A DNA stretch of 12,073 nucleotides, from assembly GCA_014858325.1 (NCBI GenBank), contig RKCM01000137.1, positions 1 to 12,073 of the forward strand, read 5' to 3'. Below, piece by piece: positions 5,897 to 11,990 of this stretch. Under the pieces are notes generated by a model. The model saw only the letters and a list, made by a program, of their open reading frames with translations. It had not been told where the DNA came from and did not search any database. Both the position numbers and the translations under genes were made by a program. Position 1 is the stretch's first letter. Each line of letters opens with the position of its first letter. The stretch is from Oscillospiraceae bacterium (GTDB taxonomy: Bacteria; Bacillota; Clostridia; Oscillospirales; Ruminococcaceae).

Positions 5897-5925
5897 TTGC
5901 TTTACGGGCTCAAGTTTACTATAAT
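5897..5925 (+). promoter_or_regulatory. Promoter of the Crp/Fnr-glycosyltransferase-flavin reductase operon
   Basis: TTGCTT (5897-5902), 17 bp and a perfect TATAAT (5920-5925). The predicted start is near 5932, so the open frame upstream of that cannot be translated from this RNA. It lies in the divergent gap shared with the binding-protein gene. Confidence 0.7.
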
Positions 5926-5938
5926 GAGAGAAAAAATA

Positions 5939-5956
5939 CCGTTGCGCAGGCAACGG
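5939..5956 (+). other. 5' leader hairpin of the Crp/Fnr operon
   Basis: CCGTTGC (5939-5945) pairs perfectly with GCAACGG (5950-5956) around a GCAG loop, close to the predicted transcript start. A second possible stem, GTGAGG (5971-5976) with CCTCAC (5989-5994), encloses a GGAG (5981-5984) upstream of the start codon. Its role is unknown; it may stabilise the mRNA or limit translation. Confidence 0.5.
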
Positions 5957-5997
5957 AACTGCAAAGGGCGGTGAGGGCCCGGAGAAAGCCTCACGGA

Positions 5998-6684
5998 ATG
6001 GTTATGGAAAAATATCTCCCGCTGTTACAAACCACCTCTCTCTTCGCCGGGTTGGAGTGCGATGCTCTCCACGCTCTGCTGGGCGAGATGAATGCTGTTG
6101 TGCGCAGCTACGGCCGCGGCGAAATGCTGGTGACGGCCGGGCACTCCACCCGCCGGGTGGGGGTGGTGCTGTCGGGCTCCATCGAGGCCTACCACCCCGC
6201 CCCCGGCGGGAGCCGCATCCCCATCACCCACATGGGGCCGGGGGGCGTGTTCGGCGATGTGCTGGGCGGCTCCAGCCTTGCCAGCCCGGTAACGGTGGTG
6301 GCCGCCGCCCCCTGCGAAGTGCTGCTGCTGCCCTACGAAAAGCTGCTGCAGCCCGGCAGCGACCCCGCCCGCCAGCAGCTGCTGCAGAATCTGGTGCGGA
6401 CCATCAGCGACAAATACTTCCTGCTCTCCCGCCGGGTGGACCTGCTGGTGCTGAAAAGCCTGCGGGCCAAGGTGTGCGCCTACCTGCTCAGCGAGGCCGA
6501 GCTGCACCACAGCCTGACCTTTACCATCCCCTACTCCCGGCTGCAGCTGGCGGATTACCTCAACTGCGACCGCAGCGCCCTCTCCCGGGAGCTGAGCCAG
6601 ATGCAGCGGGAGGGGCTGCTGGACACCTATCGTTCCAGCTTCAAACTCATGGACCCGGAAGCGCTGAAGCGCATGATACAATAA
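5998..6684 (+). CDS. Crp/Fnr-family transcription regulator
   Basis: The product is 228 residues with the two-domain Crp/Fnr layout: a cyclic-nucleotide-type beta-roll at about 15-115 (including VLSGSIEAYH and GGVFGDVLGG), a dimer helix at about 125-160 and a winged helix-turn-helix at about 175-225 (RLQLADYLNCDRSALSRELSQM, recognition helix about 192-205). It lacks the N-terminal cysteine cluster of Fnr, and I see no clear cAMP-pocket Arg-Ser pair, so the effector is unknown. The start is uncertain: ATG 5998 and ATG 6004 are close together with only weak ribosome sites, and GTG 5971 is another option. The predicted promoter excludes the longest frame from 5851. Twelve bases separate it from the glycosyltransferase gene, so it heads a three-gene operon and may also act on the divergent binding-protein gene. 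Confidence 0.87.
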   Translation: MVMEKYLPLLQTTSLFAGLECDALHALLGEMNAVVRSYGRGEMLVTAGHSTRRVGVVLSGSIEAYHPAPGGSRIPITHMGPGGVFGDVLGGSSLASPVTVVAAAPCEVLLLPYEKLLQPGSDPARQQLLQNLVRTISDKYFLLSRRVDLLVLKSLRAKVCAYLLSEAELHHSLTFTIPYSRLQLADYLNCDRSALSRELSQMQREGLLDTYRSSFKLMDPEALKRMIQ

Positions 6685-6696
6685 GGAGGCTCTCTC

Positions 6697-7677
6697 ATGT
6701 CCAAGCCCGTTCTTTGGATCGTCATCCCCTGTTACAATGAGGAGCAGGTGCTGCCCATCACGGCGCCGATGTTCCTGCAAAAAATAAACGATCTGGCCGC
6801 AGAGGGTCTGGTCAGCAGCAAGAGCCGGGTGCTCTTTGTCAACGACGGCTCCAAGGACCAGACCTGGCCCCTCATCCAGCAGTTTGCCCGGCAGGATGAG
6901 CACTTCATCGGCATCTCCCAGAGCCGGAACCGGGGCCACCAGAACGCCGTGCTGGCGGGGCTGATGGAAGCGCTGCACAGCGGCAGCTGCGACATCACCA
7001 TCTCCATCGACTGCGACGGGCAGGACGACATCAACGCCATGGACGAGATGGTGCAAAAGTATCTGGACGGCGCGGAGGTGGTGTACGGCGTGCGCAGCCG
7101 CCGGGACACCGACACCTTCTTCAAGCGGTTCACCGCCGAGGGCTTCTACCACCTGATGAACGCGCTGGGGGCCGACATCGTCTTCAACCACGCGGACTAC
7201 CGGCTCATCAGCACCCGGGTGCTGGAAAGCTTTGCGGACTACCGGGAGGTCAACATCTTCCTGCGCGGCATGGTGCCGCTGGTGGGCTTTGCCAGCGACG
7301 TCGTCACCTACGAGCGGCACGAGCGGCTGGCGGGCGAGAGCCACTACCCCCTGAGCAAGATGCTGGCCCTCGCCTTTGACGGCATCACCAGCCTGTCCAA
7401 CAAGCCCATCCGCCTCATCACCGGGGCGGGCATCGCCGTCAGTCTGGTCAGCTTCATCGGGGTGCTCTGGGCCATCGTGCAGGCCGTGCGGGGCAGCGTG
7501 GTGGCCGGCTGGGCCTCCACCGTCTGCATCGTCTGCTTTATGGGCGGGGTGCAGCTGGTGTGTCTGGGCGTCATCGGCGAATACATCGGCAAGATCTACA
7601 TGGAGACCAAGGCCCGGCCCCGGTACATCATCTCGGAGCGCACCTGGGCCCCTTACGAAAGGAAGTATCACGGATGA
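6697..7677 (+). CDS. GT2 glycosyltransferase, GtrB/DPM1-like, membrane-bound
   Basis: This 326-residue family 2 glycosyltransferase is of the kind that moves a sugar from a nucleotide donor to a polyprenyl phosphate carrier at the inner membrane. Visible motifs are PCYNEE (11-16), VNDGSKD (48-54), the metal-binding region DCDGQDD (105-111), NHADYRLIS (164-172) and the RHERLAGESHYPL segment (207-219), typical of GtrB and bactoprenol glucosyltransferases. Two membrane helices follow at about 240-262 and 270-293. The ATG at 6697 has an AAGGAGG site. It lies 12 bases after the regulator gene and overlaps the next gene by four bases (ATGA at 7674-7677). No flippase or polymer-specific transferase gene is in the window, so the glycan made is unknown. 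Confidence 0.92.
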   Translation: MSKPVLWIVIPCYNEEQVLPITAPMFLQKINDLAAEGLVSSKSRVLFVNDGSKDQTWPLIQQFARQDEHFIGISQSRNRGHQNAVLAGLMEALHSGSCDITISIDCDGQDDINAMDEMVQKYLDGAEVVYGVRSRRDTDTFFKRFTAEGFYHLMNALGADIVFNHADYRLISTRVLESFADYREVNIFLRGMVPLVGFASDVVTYERHERLAGESHYPLSKMLALAFDGITSLSNKPIRLITGAGIAVSLVSFIGVLWAIVQAVRGSVVAGWASTVCIVCFMGGVQLVCLGVIGEYIGKIYMETKARPRYIISERTWAPYERKYHG

Positions 7678-8252
7678 GCAAACAGAGCTGGAAAGGCAGC
7701 ACCCTTTTGAACCCGGAGCCGCCGGTGCTGGTATCCTGCGGCGGCCTGGAGAGCCCCAACCTCATCACCATTGGCTGGACAGGCACCATCTGCACCCAGC
7801 CCAGCATGGTGTCCATCAGCGTCCGGCCGGAGCGGTTCAGCCACCATCTGATCCGGGAAAGCGGGCAGTTTGCCATCAACCTGCCCACCGAGCAGCTGGT
7901 GCGGGCGGTGGACTGGTGCGGTGTGAAAAGCGGCCGCGACCACGACAAATTTTCCGCCTGCGGCCTTCACGCCGCCCCCGGCAGCGTGCTGACGGACTGC
8001 CCCATTCTGGAGGAGAGCCCCGTCAACCTGGAGTGCAAGGTGACGCAGGTGATCCCGCTGGGCAGCCACGATCTGTTTCTGGCCCAGGTGGTGGCCTGCG
8101 ATGTGGACGAGAGCCTGCTGGACGAAAACGGCAAGCTCTGCCTTGAGAATGCCCGTCTCATCGTCTACAGTCACGGCGAATATCTGGCGCTGGGCAAAAA
8201 GCTGGGCACCTTTGGCTACAGCGTGCGGAAAAAGAGACCGCGGCGGAAATAA
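7674..8252 (+). CDS. Flavin reductase-like FMN-binding protein
   Basis: The 192-residue product fits the flavin reductase-like, FMN-binding split-barrel family. The order of marks is PPVLVSCGG and NLITIGWTGTICTQPSMVSISVRPERFSHHLI (FMN-binding core, about 17-60), then ESGQFAINLPTEQLVRAVDWCG (62-83) and a C-terminal strand region with GEYLALGKKLGTFGYSV. Such proteins reduce flavin with NAD(P)H or use bound FMN in other redox reactions; the exact reaction is not determined. I chose ATG 7674 because it overlaps the preceding stop (ATGA) and has AAAGGAAG upstream; the longer frame from 7560 only shadows the glycosyltransferase. No terminator follows. The antisense RNA 2 promoter starts 12 bases after the stop, so operon transcripts probably run into that RNA. 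Confidence 0.9.
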   Translation: MSKQSWKGSTLLNPEPPVLVSCGGLESPNLITIGWTGTICTQPSMVSISVRPERFSHHLIRESGQFAINLPTEQLVRAVDWCGVKSGRDHDKFSACGLHAAPGSVLTDCPILEESPVNLECKVTQVIPLGSHDLFLAQVVACDVDESLLDENGKLCLENARLIVYSHGEYLALGKKLGTFGYSVRKKRPRRK

Positions 8253-8264
8253 CGTTCTCCACGC

Positions 8265-8293
8265 TTGACAATTGATCCAAAACCAACTATACT
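8265..8293 (+). promoter_or_regulatory. Sigma-A promoter of antisense RNA 2
   Basis: TTGACA (8265-8270), a 17-bp spacer and TATACT (8288-8293). It shares TTGACAATT and TATACTAGAAA with the promoter at 1566-1594 while the spacer sequences differ. The only downstream element on this strand is a short RNA ending in a hairpin. Confidence 0.85.
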
Positions 8294-8300
8294 AGAAACA

Positions 8301-8394
8301 GAAAAAGGCACTGCGACAAGCGGTTAGCCTCATTCAAGAACCGTGGCTCAATATTGAACCGTCGCCTTTGCCGAGGTGGCGGTTCAGCGTTTCT
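8301..8394 (+). ncRNA. Putative type I antitoxin RNA 2
   Basis: The predicted start is about 8299-8301 and the end the T-rich run after the stem at 8355-8386, about 95 bases. It begins GAAAAAGGCACTG (8301-8313), identical to antisense RNA 1, then diverges completely. It converges on the 19-residue peptide gene 8384-8443 and overlaps its last codon and 3' end. It contains GAACCGT twice (8329-8345 region and 8356-8362), so two left arms compete for one right arm. It may also be produced by read-through from the flavin reductase operon. Ends and function are inferred. Confidence 0.68.
8355..8394 (+). terminator. Terminator of antisense RNA 2
   Basis: TGAACCGTCGCC (8355-8366) pairs with GGTGGCGGTTCA (8375-8386) with two G-T wobbles and an 8-base loop, followed by GCG and TTTCTTT. 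The T-run is moderate. In the minus direction no T-run follows directly, so the peptide mRNA may run further, possibly to the T-run at 8302-8306. Confidence 0.65.
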
Positions 8395-8443
8395 TTACGA
8401 TAATGGTGATGGTGAATTCACCAATATGGAAAGTGATCCGCAT
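8384..8443 (-). CDS. 19-residue peptide, putative type I toxin of a different type
   Basis: The peptide is MRITFHIGEFTITIIVKKR: alternating polar and hydrophobic residues up to position 16, then a basic KKR tail. It could form a beta strand or a short amphipathic membrane-active peptide; it does not look like the helical holin-like toxins. Support for its being a real gene: a G-rich ribosome site AAAGGGGGTG (complement of 8449-8458) six bases from the ATG, very like that of the peptide at 1694-1795; an extended -10 promoter; a 5' hairpin and GGCACTGC motif in the leader; and a convergent antisense RNA. I do not recognise a characterised family for it. It could also be a non-toxic regulatory or signalling peptide. 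Confidence 0.65.
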   Translation of the reverse strand: MRITFHIGEFTITIIVKKR

Positions 8444-8500
8444 TGCCTCACCCCCTTTCGGGAAGTGTAGGCCAACCGCCTGCCGTATGTGCAGTGCCCT

Positions 8501-8515
8501 GCTGCGTGAAGCAGC
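8501..8515 (-). other. 5' hairpin of peptide mRNA 2
   Basis: GCTGC and GCAGC pair around a 5-base loop right at the predicted start of the RNA (about 8515), followed by AGGGCACTGC. Peptide mRNA 1 has the same order: hairpin at +1 (1902-1920), then AAGGCACTGC. Confidence 0.6.
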
Positions 8516-8521
8516 AATTAC

Positions 8522-8550
8522 AGTATAACACAAATTTCGACTGTGCACAA
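8522..8550 (-). promoter_or_regulatory. Promoter of peptide mRNA 2
   Basis: On the minus strand TTGTGC (complement of 8545-8550), 17 bp, then TATACT (complement of 8522-8527) preceded by TGT, an extended -10. The -35 box is weak. The leader to the ATG is about 72 bases. Confidence 0.68.
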
Positions 8551-8555
8551 TTGCA

Positions 8556-8591
8556 AAAAACGGGAAGCATCATCGGATGCTTCCCGTTTTT
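8556..8591. terminator. Strong terminator ending the metY-metA-peptidase operon
   Basis: A 16-bp perfect stem pairs 8556-8571 with 8576-8591 (AAAAACGGGAAGCATC and its complement) around a 4-base loop. A- and T-runs on both sides make it bidirectional. It insulates the peptide 2 promoter just downstream from the operon. Confidence 0.95.
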
Positions 8592-8605
8592 CTGCTTCTT
8601 TCGGT

Positions 8606-9637
8606 TTATCGGTGTTCCAGCAGATCCGTCAGGCATTTCACAGTCTTGCCGTGGCAGCCGGTGACGGTCTCGGCGTGGAACAGGCTGCTGAGGACGCTTT
8701 CCTCCACGCACTCTGCCACCGCCCGGAACAGCGGGTTGATGGCGTCGTCGTGCAGCATGGTCATGGGCAGCAGGGCCTTCTCCGAGTAATGGGGCACCCG
8801 GTTGGCGGTGGTAAAGGCAATGACGATCTCGCCGGAGCCGTTGCCGCAGTAGCTGCCCGCCCGGGAAAGCCCCACGATGGCGCGGTGGCACAGCCGCCGC
8901 AGCTGGCGCTCACTGAGGGGGATGTCGGTGGCCAGCACCGTGATGATGGAGCCCTTGTCCTCGTGGGGCGGGACGTGAGCATCCAGCAGGGTCTGGATGG
9001 GGGTGCCGCCCACGATGAGGTCATCAAACAGGGCGTGATTGGAGAGCACCAGCGCCCCGATGGTGTAGGGCTTGCCGTCCAGCTCCACCACCCGGGAAGC
9101 CGAGCCGATGCCGCCCTTGAGGCCGTGGCAGCGCATCCCGCGCCCCGCTCCCACGGCACCCTCGGCAAAATCCGCCTTGCAGTCCGCCAGCGCGGCAAAG
9201 ACGTGCTCCTCGGTGACATGGAGGCCCCGGATGTCGTTCAGGCCGGCGTCGTTGCACTCGCAGACCACGGGGTTCACGCTGCCGGTCGTCTCGCAGATGT
9301 CGGGATTGCGCTCCAGCATATACTTTACCAGAGCCGTTTCCACCGTACCCACGCTGAGGGTATTGGTAAAGAGGATGGGGGTTTCCAGCGTGCCCAGCTC
9401 CTCGATCTGCACCAGGCCCGTGGTCTTGCCAAAGCCGTTGATGACATGGCTGGCCGCCAGGACCTTCTCGTGGAAGAGGTCGCCCGGATGCGGCAGCAGA
9501 GCCGTGACGCCGGTCTGCACGCTGCCATTTGCCAGCGTGCAGTGCCCCACCGTTACCCCCGGCACGTCGCTGATCTTATTCAGCGGCCCGTGGGGCAGCT
9601 TGCCGATGGTGATGTTGTAATTGGATTGGATGCCCAT
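8606..9637 (-). CDS. P1 family (DmpA/S58-type) self-processing aminopeptidase
   Basis: This 343-residue protein belongs to the L-aminopeptidase/D-esterase (DmpA) family of N-terminal nucleophile hydrolases, which cut themselves into two chains. Family marks are KISDVPGVTVGH (21-32), the TGVTALLP stretch (42-49), NDAGLNDIRGLHV (129-141), GAVGAGRGM..LKGGIGSASR (160-182), LVLSN with Asn200 as probable oxyanion residue, and KGSIITVLATDIPL (228-241). Cleavage is expected between Gly229 and Ser230, making Ser230 the N-terminal nucleophile of a roughly 114-residue beta chain. There is no signal peptide. ATG 9637 has AGGAGA seven bases upstream. It follows metA by 18 bases, so it is the last gene of the operon. 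A link to methionine metabolism, such as release of N-terminal residues from peptides, is only a guess. Confidence 0.92.
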   Translation of the reverse strand: MGIQSNYNITIGKLPHGPLNKISDVPGVTVGHCTLANGSVQTGVTALLPHPGDLFHEKVLAASHVINGFGKTTGLVQIEELGTLETPILFTNTLSVGTVETALVKYMLERNPDICETTGSVNPVVCECNDAGLNDIRGLHVTEEHVFAALADCKADFAEGAVGAGRGMRCHGLKGGIGSASRVVELDGKPYTIGALVLSNHALFDDLIVGGTPIQTLLDAHVPPHEDKGSIITVLATDIPLSERQLRRLCHRAIVGLSRAGSYCGNGSGEIVIAFTTANRVPHYSEKALLPMTMLHDDAINPLFRAVAECVEESVLSSLFHAETVTGCHGKTVKCLTDLLEHR

Positions 9638-9655
9638 AGTGTTTTCTCCTGACGT

Positions 9656-10594
9656 TTACTTTTCTTCGTGCTCCACTTTCTGGATCGCACCCAGATCGTA
9701 GGGGGTATTCTGGTAGACGTAATAATTCAGCCAGTTCTCGTACAGCAGGTGGGCGTGGGCGCGCCAGCGGAAGAGGGGCGGCTGAGTGGGGTCATCGTGG
9801 GGGTAGTAGTTTTTGGGCACTGCGATGGGCAGGCCCTTACCCACATCCCGCTGATACTCGGAGTCCAGCGTATCCTGATCGTACTCGGGGTGGCCGGTGA
9901 CGAAGATCTGGCGGCCGTTCTCGGTGCTCATGAGGTAGGGGCCCGCCTCCGCGCTCTCGGCCAGGATGCGGAGGGCCTTGCAGCCCACCACATCCTCCCG
10001 GCAGATGCCGGTATGGCGGCTGTGGGGGGCGTAGAACACCTCATCGAAGCCGCGCACCAGCGGGTTGTTGGGCCGGGTGACCTGATGCTCGAAAATGCCG
10101 AACATCTTCTGAGGCAGGAGATATTTTCGGACGCCGTAGTGGTAGTACAGCCCCGCCTGCGCGCCCCAGCAGACATGGAGGGTGGAGTAGACGTTGGTCT
10201 CGCTGAAATCCATGATCTCGCACAGCTCCGGCCAGTAATCCACTTCCTCAAAATCCATCGTCTCCACCGGGGCCCCGGTGATGATCATGCCGTCGTAGCG
10301 GTTGTGCTTCACCTCATCAAAGGTCTTATAAAAGGCCTCCAGATGGGCGGCGGAGACATGGGTGGCCGCATGGCTGGCCGTCTGCAGCAGGGTCATGTGC
10401 ACCTGCAGGGGGGTATTGGCCAGCAGCCGGGCGATCTGGGTCTCCGTGGCGATCTTGGTGGGCATGAGGTTAAGGATGAGGATCTCCAGCGGGCGGATGT
10501 GCTGGGCCAGCGCCCGCTCCCGGTGCATGACGAAGACGTTTTCTTCGTAGAGGGCATCGTAAGCGGGGAGCGTTTTGGGGATGATGAGAGGCAT
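9656..10594 (-). CDS. metA: Homoserine O-acetyltransferase (MetA family)
   Basis: The 312-residue enzyme activates homoserine for methionine synthesis in the cytoplasm. It has the MetA catalytic residues: Cys142 in LHVCWGAQAGL, His235 and Glu237 in TGHPEYD. The N-terminal block PLEILILNLMPTKIATETQ is typical. Residue 111 is glutamate (GAPVETMDFEEVDYW). In studied MetA enzymes Glu at this place goes with acetyl-CoA and Gly, as in E. coli, with succinyl-CoA, so acetyl transfer is predicted despite the family's usual 'succinyltransferase' name. This fits the upstream O-acetylhomoserine sulfhydrylase gene, 21 bases away on the same strand. ATG 10594 has AAAGGAG nine bases upstream. Confidence 0.95.
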   Translation of the reverse strand: MPLIIPKTLPAYDALYEENVFVMHRERALAQHIRPLEILILNLMPTKIATETQIARLLANTPLQVHMTLLQTASHAATHVSAAHLEAFYKTFDEVKHNRYDGMIITGAPVETMDFEEVDYWPELCEIMDFSETNVYSTLHVCWGAQAGLYYHYGVRKYLLPQKMFGIFEHQVTRPNNPLVRGFDEVFYAPHSRHTGICREDVVGCKALRILAESAEAGPYLMSTENGRQIFVTGHPEYDQDTLDSEYQRDVGKGLPIAVPKNYYPHDDPTQPPLFRWRAHAHLLYENWLNYYVYQNTPYDLGAIQKVEHEEK

Positions 10595-10615
10595 AACGTC
10601 TTACTCCTTTGGAGG

Positions 10616-11890
10616 TTAGATCTGATCCAGCGCCTGCGCAATATCGGCGATGAGGTCCTCTGCGCTTTCGAGGCCGCAGCTCATGCGGACCAGCTCGGCG
10701 GGGACACCGGCAGCTTTCAGCTGCTCATCGGTCATCTGGCGGTGGGTGCTGGAGGCAGGGTTGAGACAGCAGGTGCGTGCGTCGGCAACATGGGTCTCAA
10801 TGGCGGCCAGCTTCAGCGCTTTCATGAAGGTGCTGGCGGCTGCGCGGCCGCCGGCCAGGCCAAAGCTGACCACGCCGCAGCTGCCGTGGGGCAGGTACTT
10901 TTCGGCCAGTGCGTGGTAGGGGCTGCTTTCCAGCCCGCAGTAGTTGACATAGGCCACCTTGGGATGGCTTTCCAGGAACTTTGCCACGGCCATGCCGTTC
11001 TCGCAGTGGCGCTGCATCCGCACATGGAGGCTCTCCAGCCCCAGGTTGAGCATATAGGCGTTCATGGGAGACTGCATGGAGCCGAAATCCCGCATGAGCT
11101 GGGCCGTGGCCTTGGTGATGAAGGCCCCCTCCTTGCCAAAGCGCTGGGCGTAGGTGATGCCGTGGTAACTGTCGTCCGGGGTGCACAGGCCGGGGAACTT
11201 CTCGGCATGGGCCATCCAGTCGAACTTGCCGCCGTCCACGATGGCACCGCCCAGCACGGCCCCGTGGCCGTCCATGTACTTGGTGGTGGAGTGGGTGACG
11301 ATGTCGGCCCCCCACTCAAAGGGGCGGCAGTTGACAGGGGTGGGGAAGGTGTTATCCACAACGAGGGGCACGCCGTGGGCGTGGGCGGCCCTGGCAAACT
11401 TCTCGATGTCCAGCACCGTCAGGGCGGGGTTTGCGATGGTCTCGCCGAACACGACTTTGGTGTTGGGCCGGAAGGCAGCGTTCAGCTCCTCCTCGGTGCA
11501 CAGGGGGTCCACAAAGGTGGCAGTGATCCCCATCTTCTTCATGGTGACGGAGATGAGGTTGAAAGTTCCGCCGTAGATGGTGCTGGAGGCCACGATGTGG
11601 TCGCCTGCCTCGCAGAGGTTGAACAGGGCGAAGAAGTTGGCGGCCTGACCGCTGCTGGTCAGCATGGCAGCCGTGCCGCCCTCCAGCTCGCAGATCTTCT
11701 TGGCGACAAGGTCGCAGGTGGGGTTCTGGAGCCGGGAGTAGAAGTAGCCCTCGGCTTCCAGGTCGAACAGCTTGCCCATATCCTCGCTGGTGGCGTACTT
11801 GAAGGTGGTGGACTGGATGATGGGGATCTGGCGGGGTTCGCCATTGCCGGGCGTATAGCCGCCCTGCACACAGATGGTATCGCGGTTCAT
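10616..11890 (-). CDS. metY: O-acetylhomoserine sulfhydrylase (Cys/Met metabolism PLP enzyme)
   Basis: This 424-residue PLP enzyme joins O-acetylhomoserine and sulfide to make homocysteine. It shows the Cys/Met-metabolism fold-type I pattern: YSRLQNPT (51-58), SSGQAA (79-84), VVDNTFPTP (177-185, Asp179 to the PLP ring), and STTKYMDGHG (201-210) with Lys204 as the PLP lysine. The length matches MetY-type sulfhydrylases better than the shorter gamma-synthases/lyases (about 380-400). I chose ATG 11890 (MNRDTICVQGGY) because it has AAAGGAG nine bases upstream and begins at the conserved N-terminus; the open frame to 12052 runs into a repeat. It is the first gene of the metY-metA-peptidase operon. 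No SAM riboswitch or T-box is evident in the 183 bases upstream. Confidence 0.95.
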   Translation of the reverse strand: MNRDTICVQGGYTPGNGEPRQIPIIQSTTFKYATSEDMGKLFDLEAEGYFYSRLQNPTCDLVAKKICELEGGTAAMLTSSGQAANFFALFNLCEAGDHIVASSTIYGGTFNLISVTMKKMGITATFVDPLCTEEELNAAFRPNTKVVFGETIANPALTVLDIEKFARAAHAHGVPLVVDNTFPTPVNCRPFEWGADIVTHSTTKYMDGHGAVLGGAIVDGGKFDWMAHAEKFPGLCTPDDSYHGITYAQRFGKEGAFITKATAQLMRDFGSMQSPMNAYMLNLGLESLHVRMQRHCENGMAVAKFLESHPKVAYVNYCGLESSPYHALAEKYLPHGSCGVVSFGLAGGRAAASTFMKALKLAAIETHVADARTCCLNPASSTHRQMTDEQLKAAGVPAELVRMSCGLESAEDLIADIAQALDQI

Positions 11891-11927
11891 TGCAACATAC
11901 TCCTTTACTTGGTAATTCCGTATAGCA

Positions 11928-11966
11928 CAATTCCCCGCAGGAGGGGCTGCCTCCGGCGGGGAATTG
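11928..11966. repeat. Strong hairpin (inverted repeat) upstream of metY
   Basis: CAATTCCCCGC (11928-11938) and GCGGGGAATTG (11956-11966) pair perfectly. After one A-G mismatch, GGAGG (11940-11944) and CCTCC (11950-11954) continue the stem around a 5-base loop. There is no T-run on either side, so it is not a standard terminator. It lies just upstream of the metY ribosome site, probably in its leader or at the edge of the neighbouring repeat element. Confidence 0.75.
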
Positions 11967-11990
11967 AAACGTTGAATTTTACTTCCCGTC

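Larger units (their letters stand above)
8307..8498. repeat. Short inverted repeat bounding peptide locus 2
   Basis: GGCACTGC at 8307-8314 (antisense RNA 2, near its 5' end) and the same eight bases on the minus strand at 8491-8498 (leader of the peptide mRNA). This matches the placement of the longer repeat at locus 1 (1605-1622 and 1885-1901). Confidence 0.65.

Noticed and set aside
6025..7671. A 548-codon open frame on the minus strand opposite the Crp/Fnr and glycosyltransferase genes
   Set aside because: It is a shadow of two clear plus-strand genes, with repetitive His/Gly/Val/Ala composition and no family marks.
8443..8664. A 73-codon plus-strand open frame between locus 2 and the peptidase gene
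   Set aside because: It crosses a strong terminator hairpin and has no ribosome site.
8543..9652. A 369-codon plus-strand open frame opposite the P1 peptidase gene
   Set aside because: It begins inside a terminator stem and mirrors the peptidase codons.
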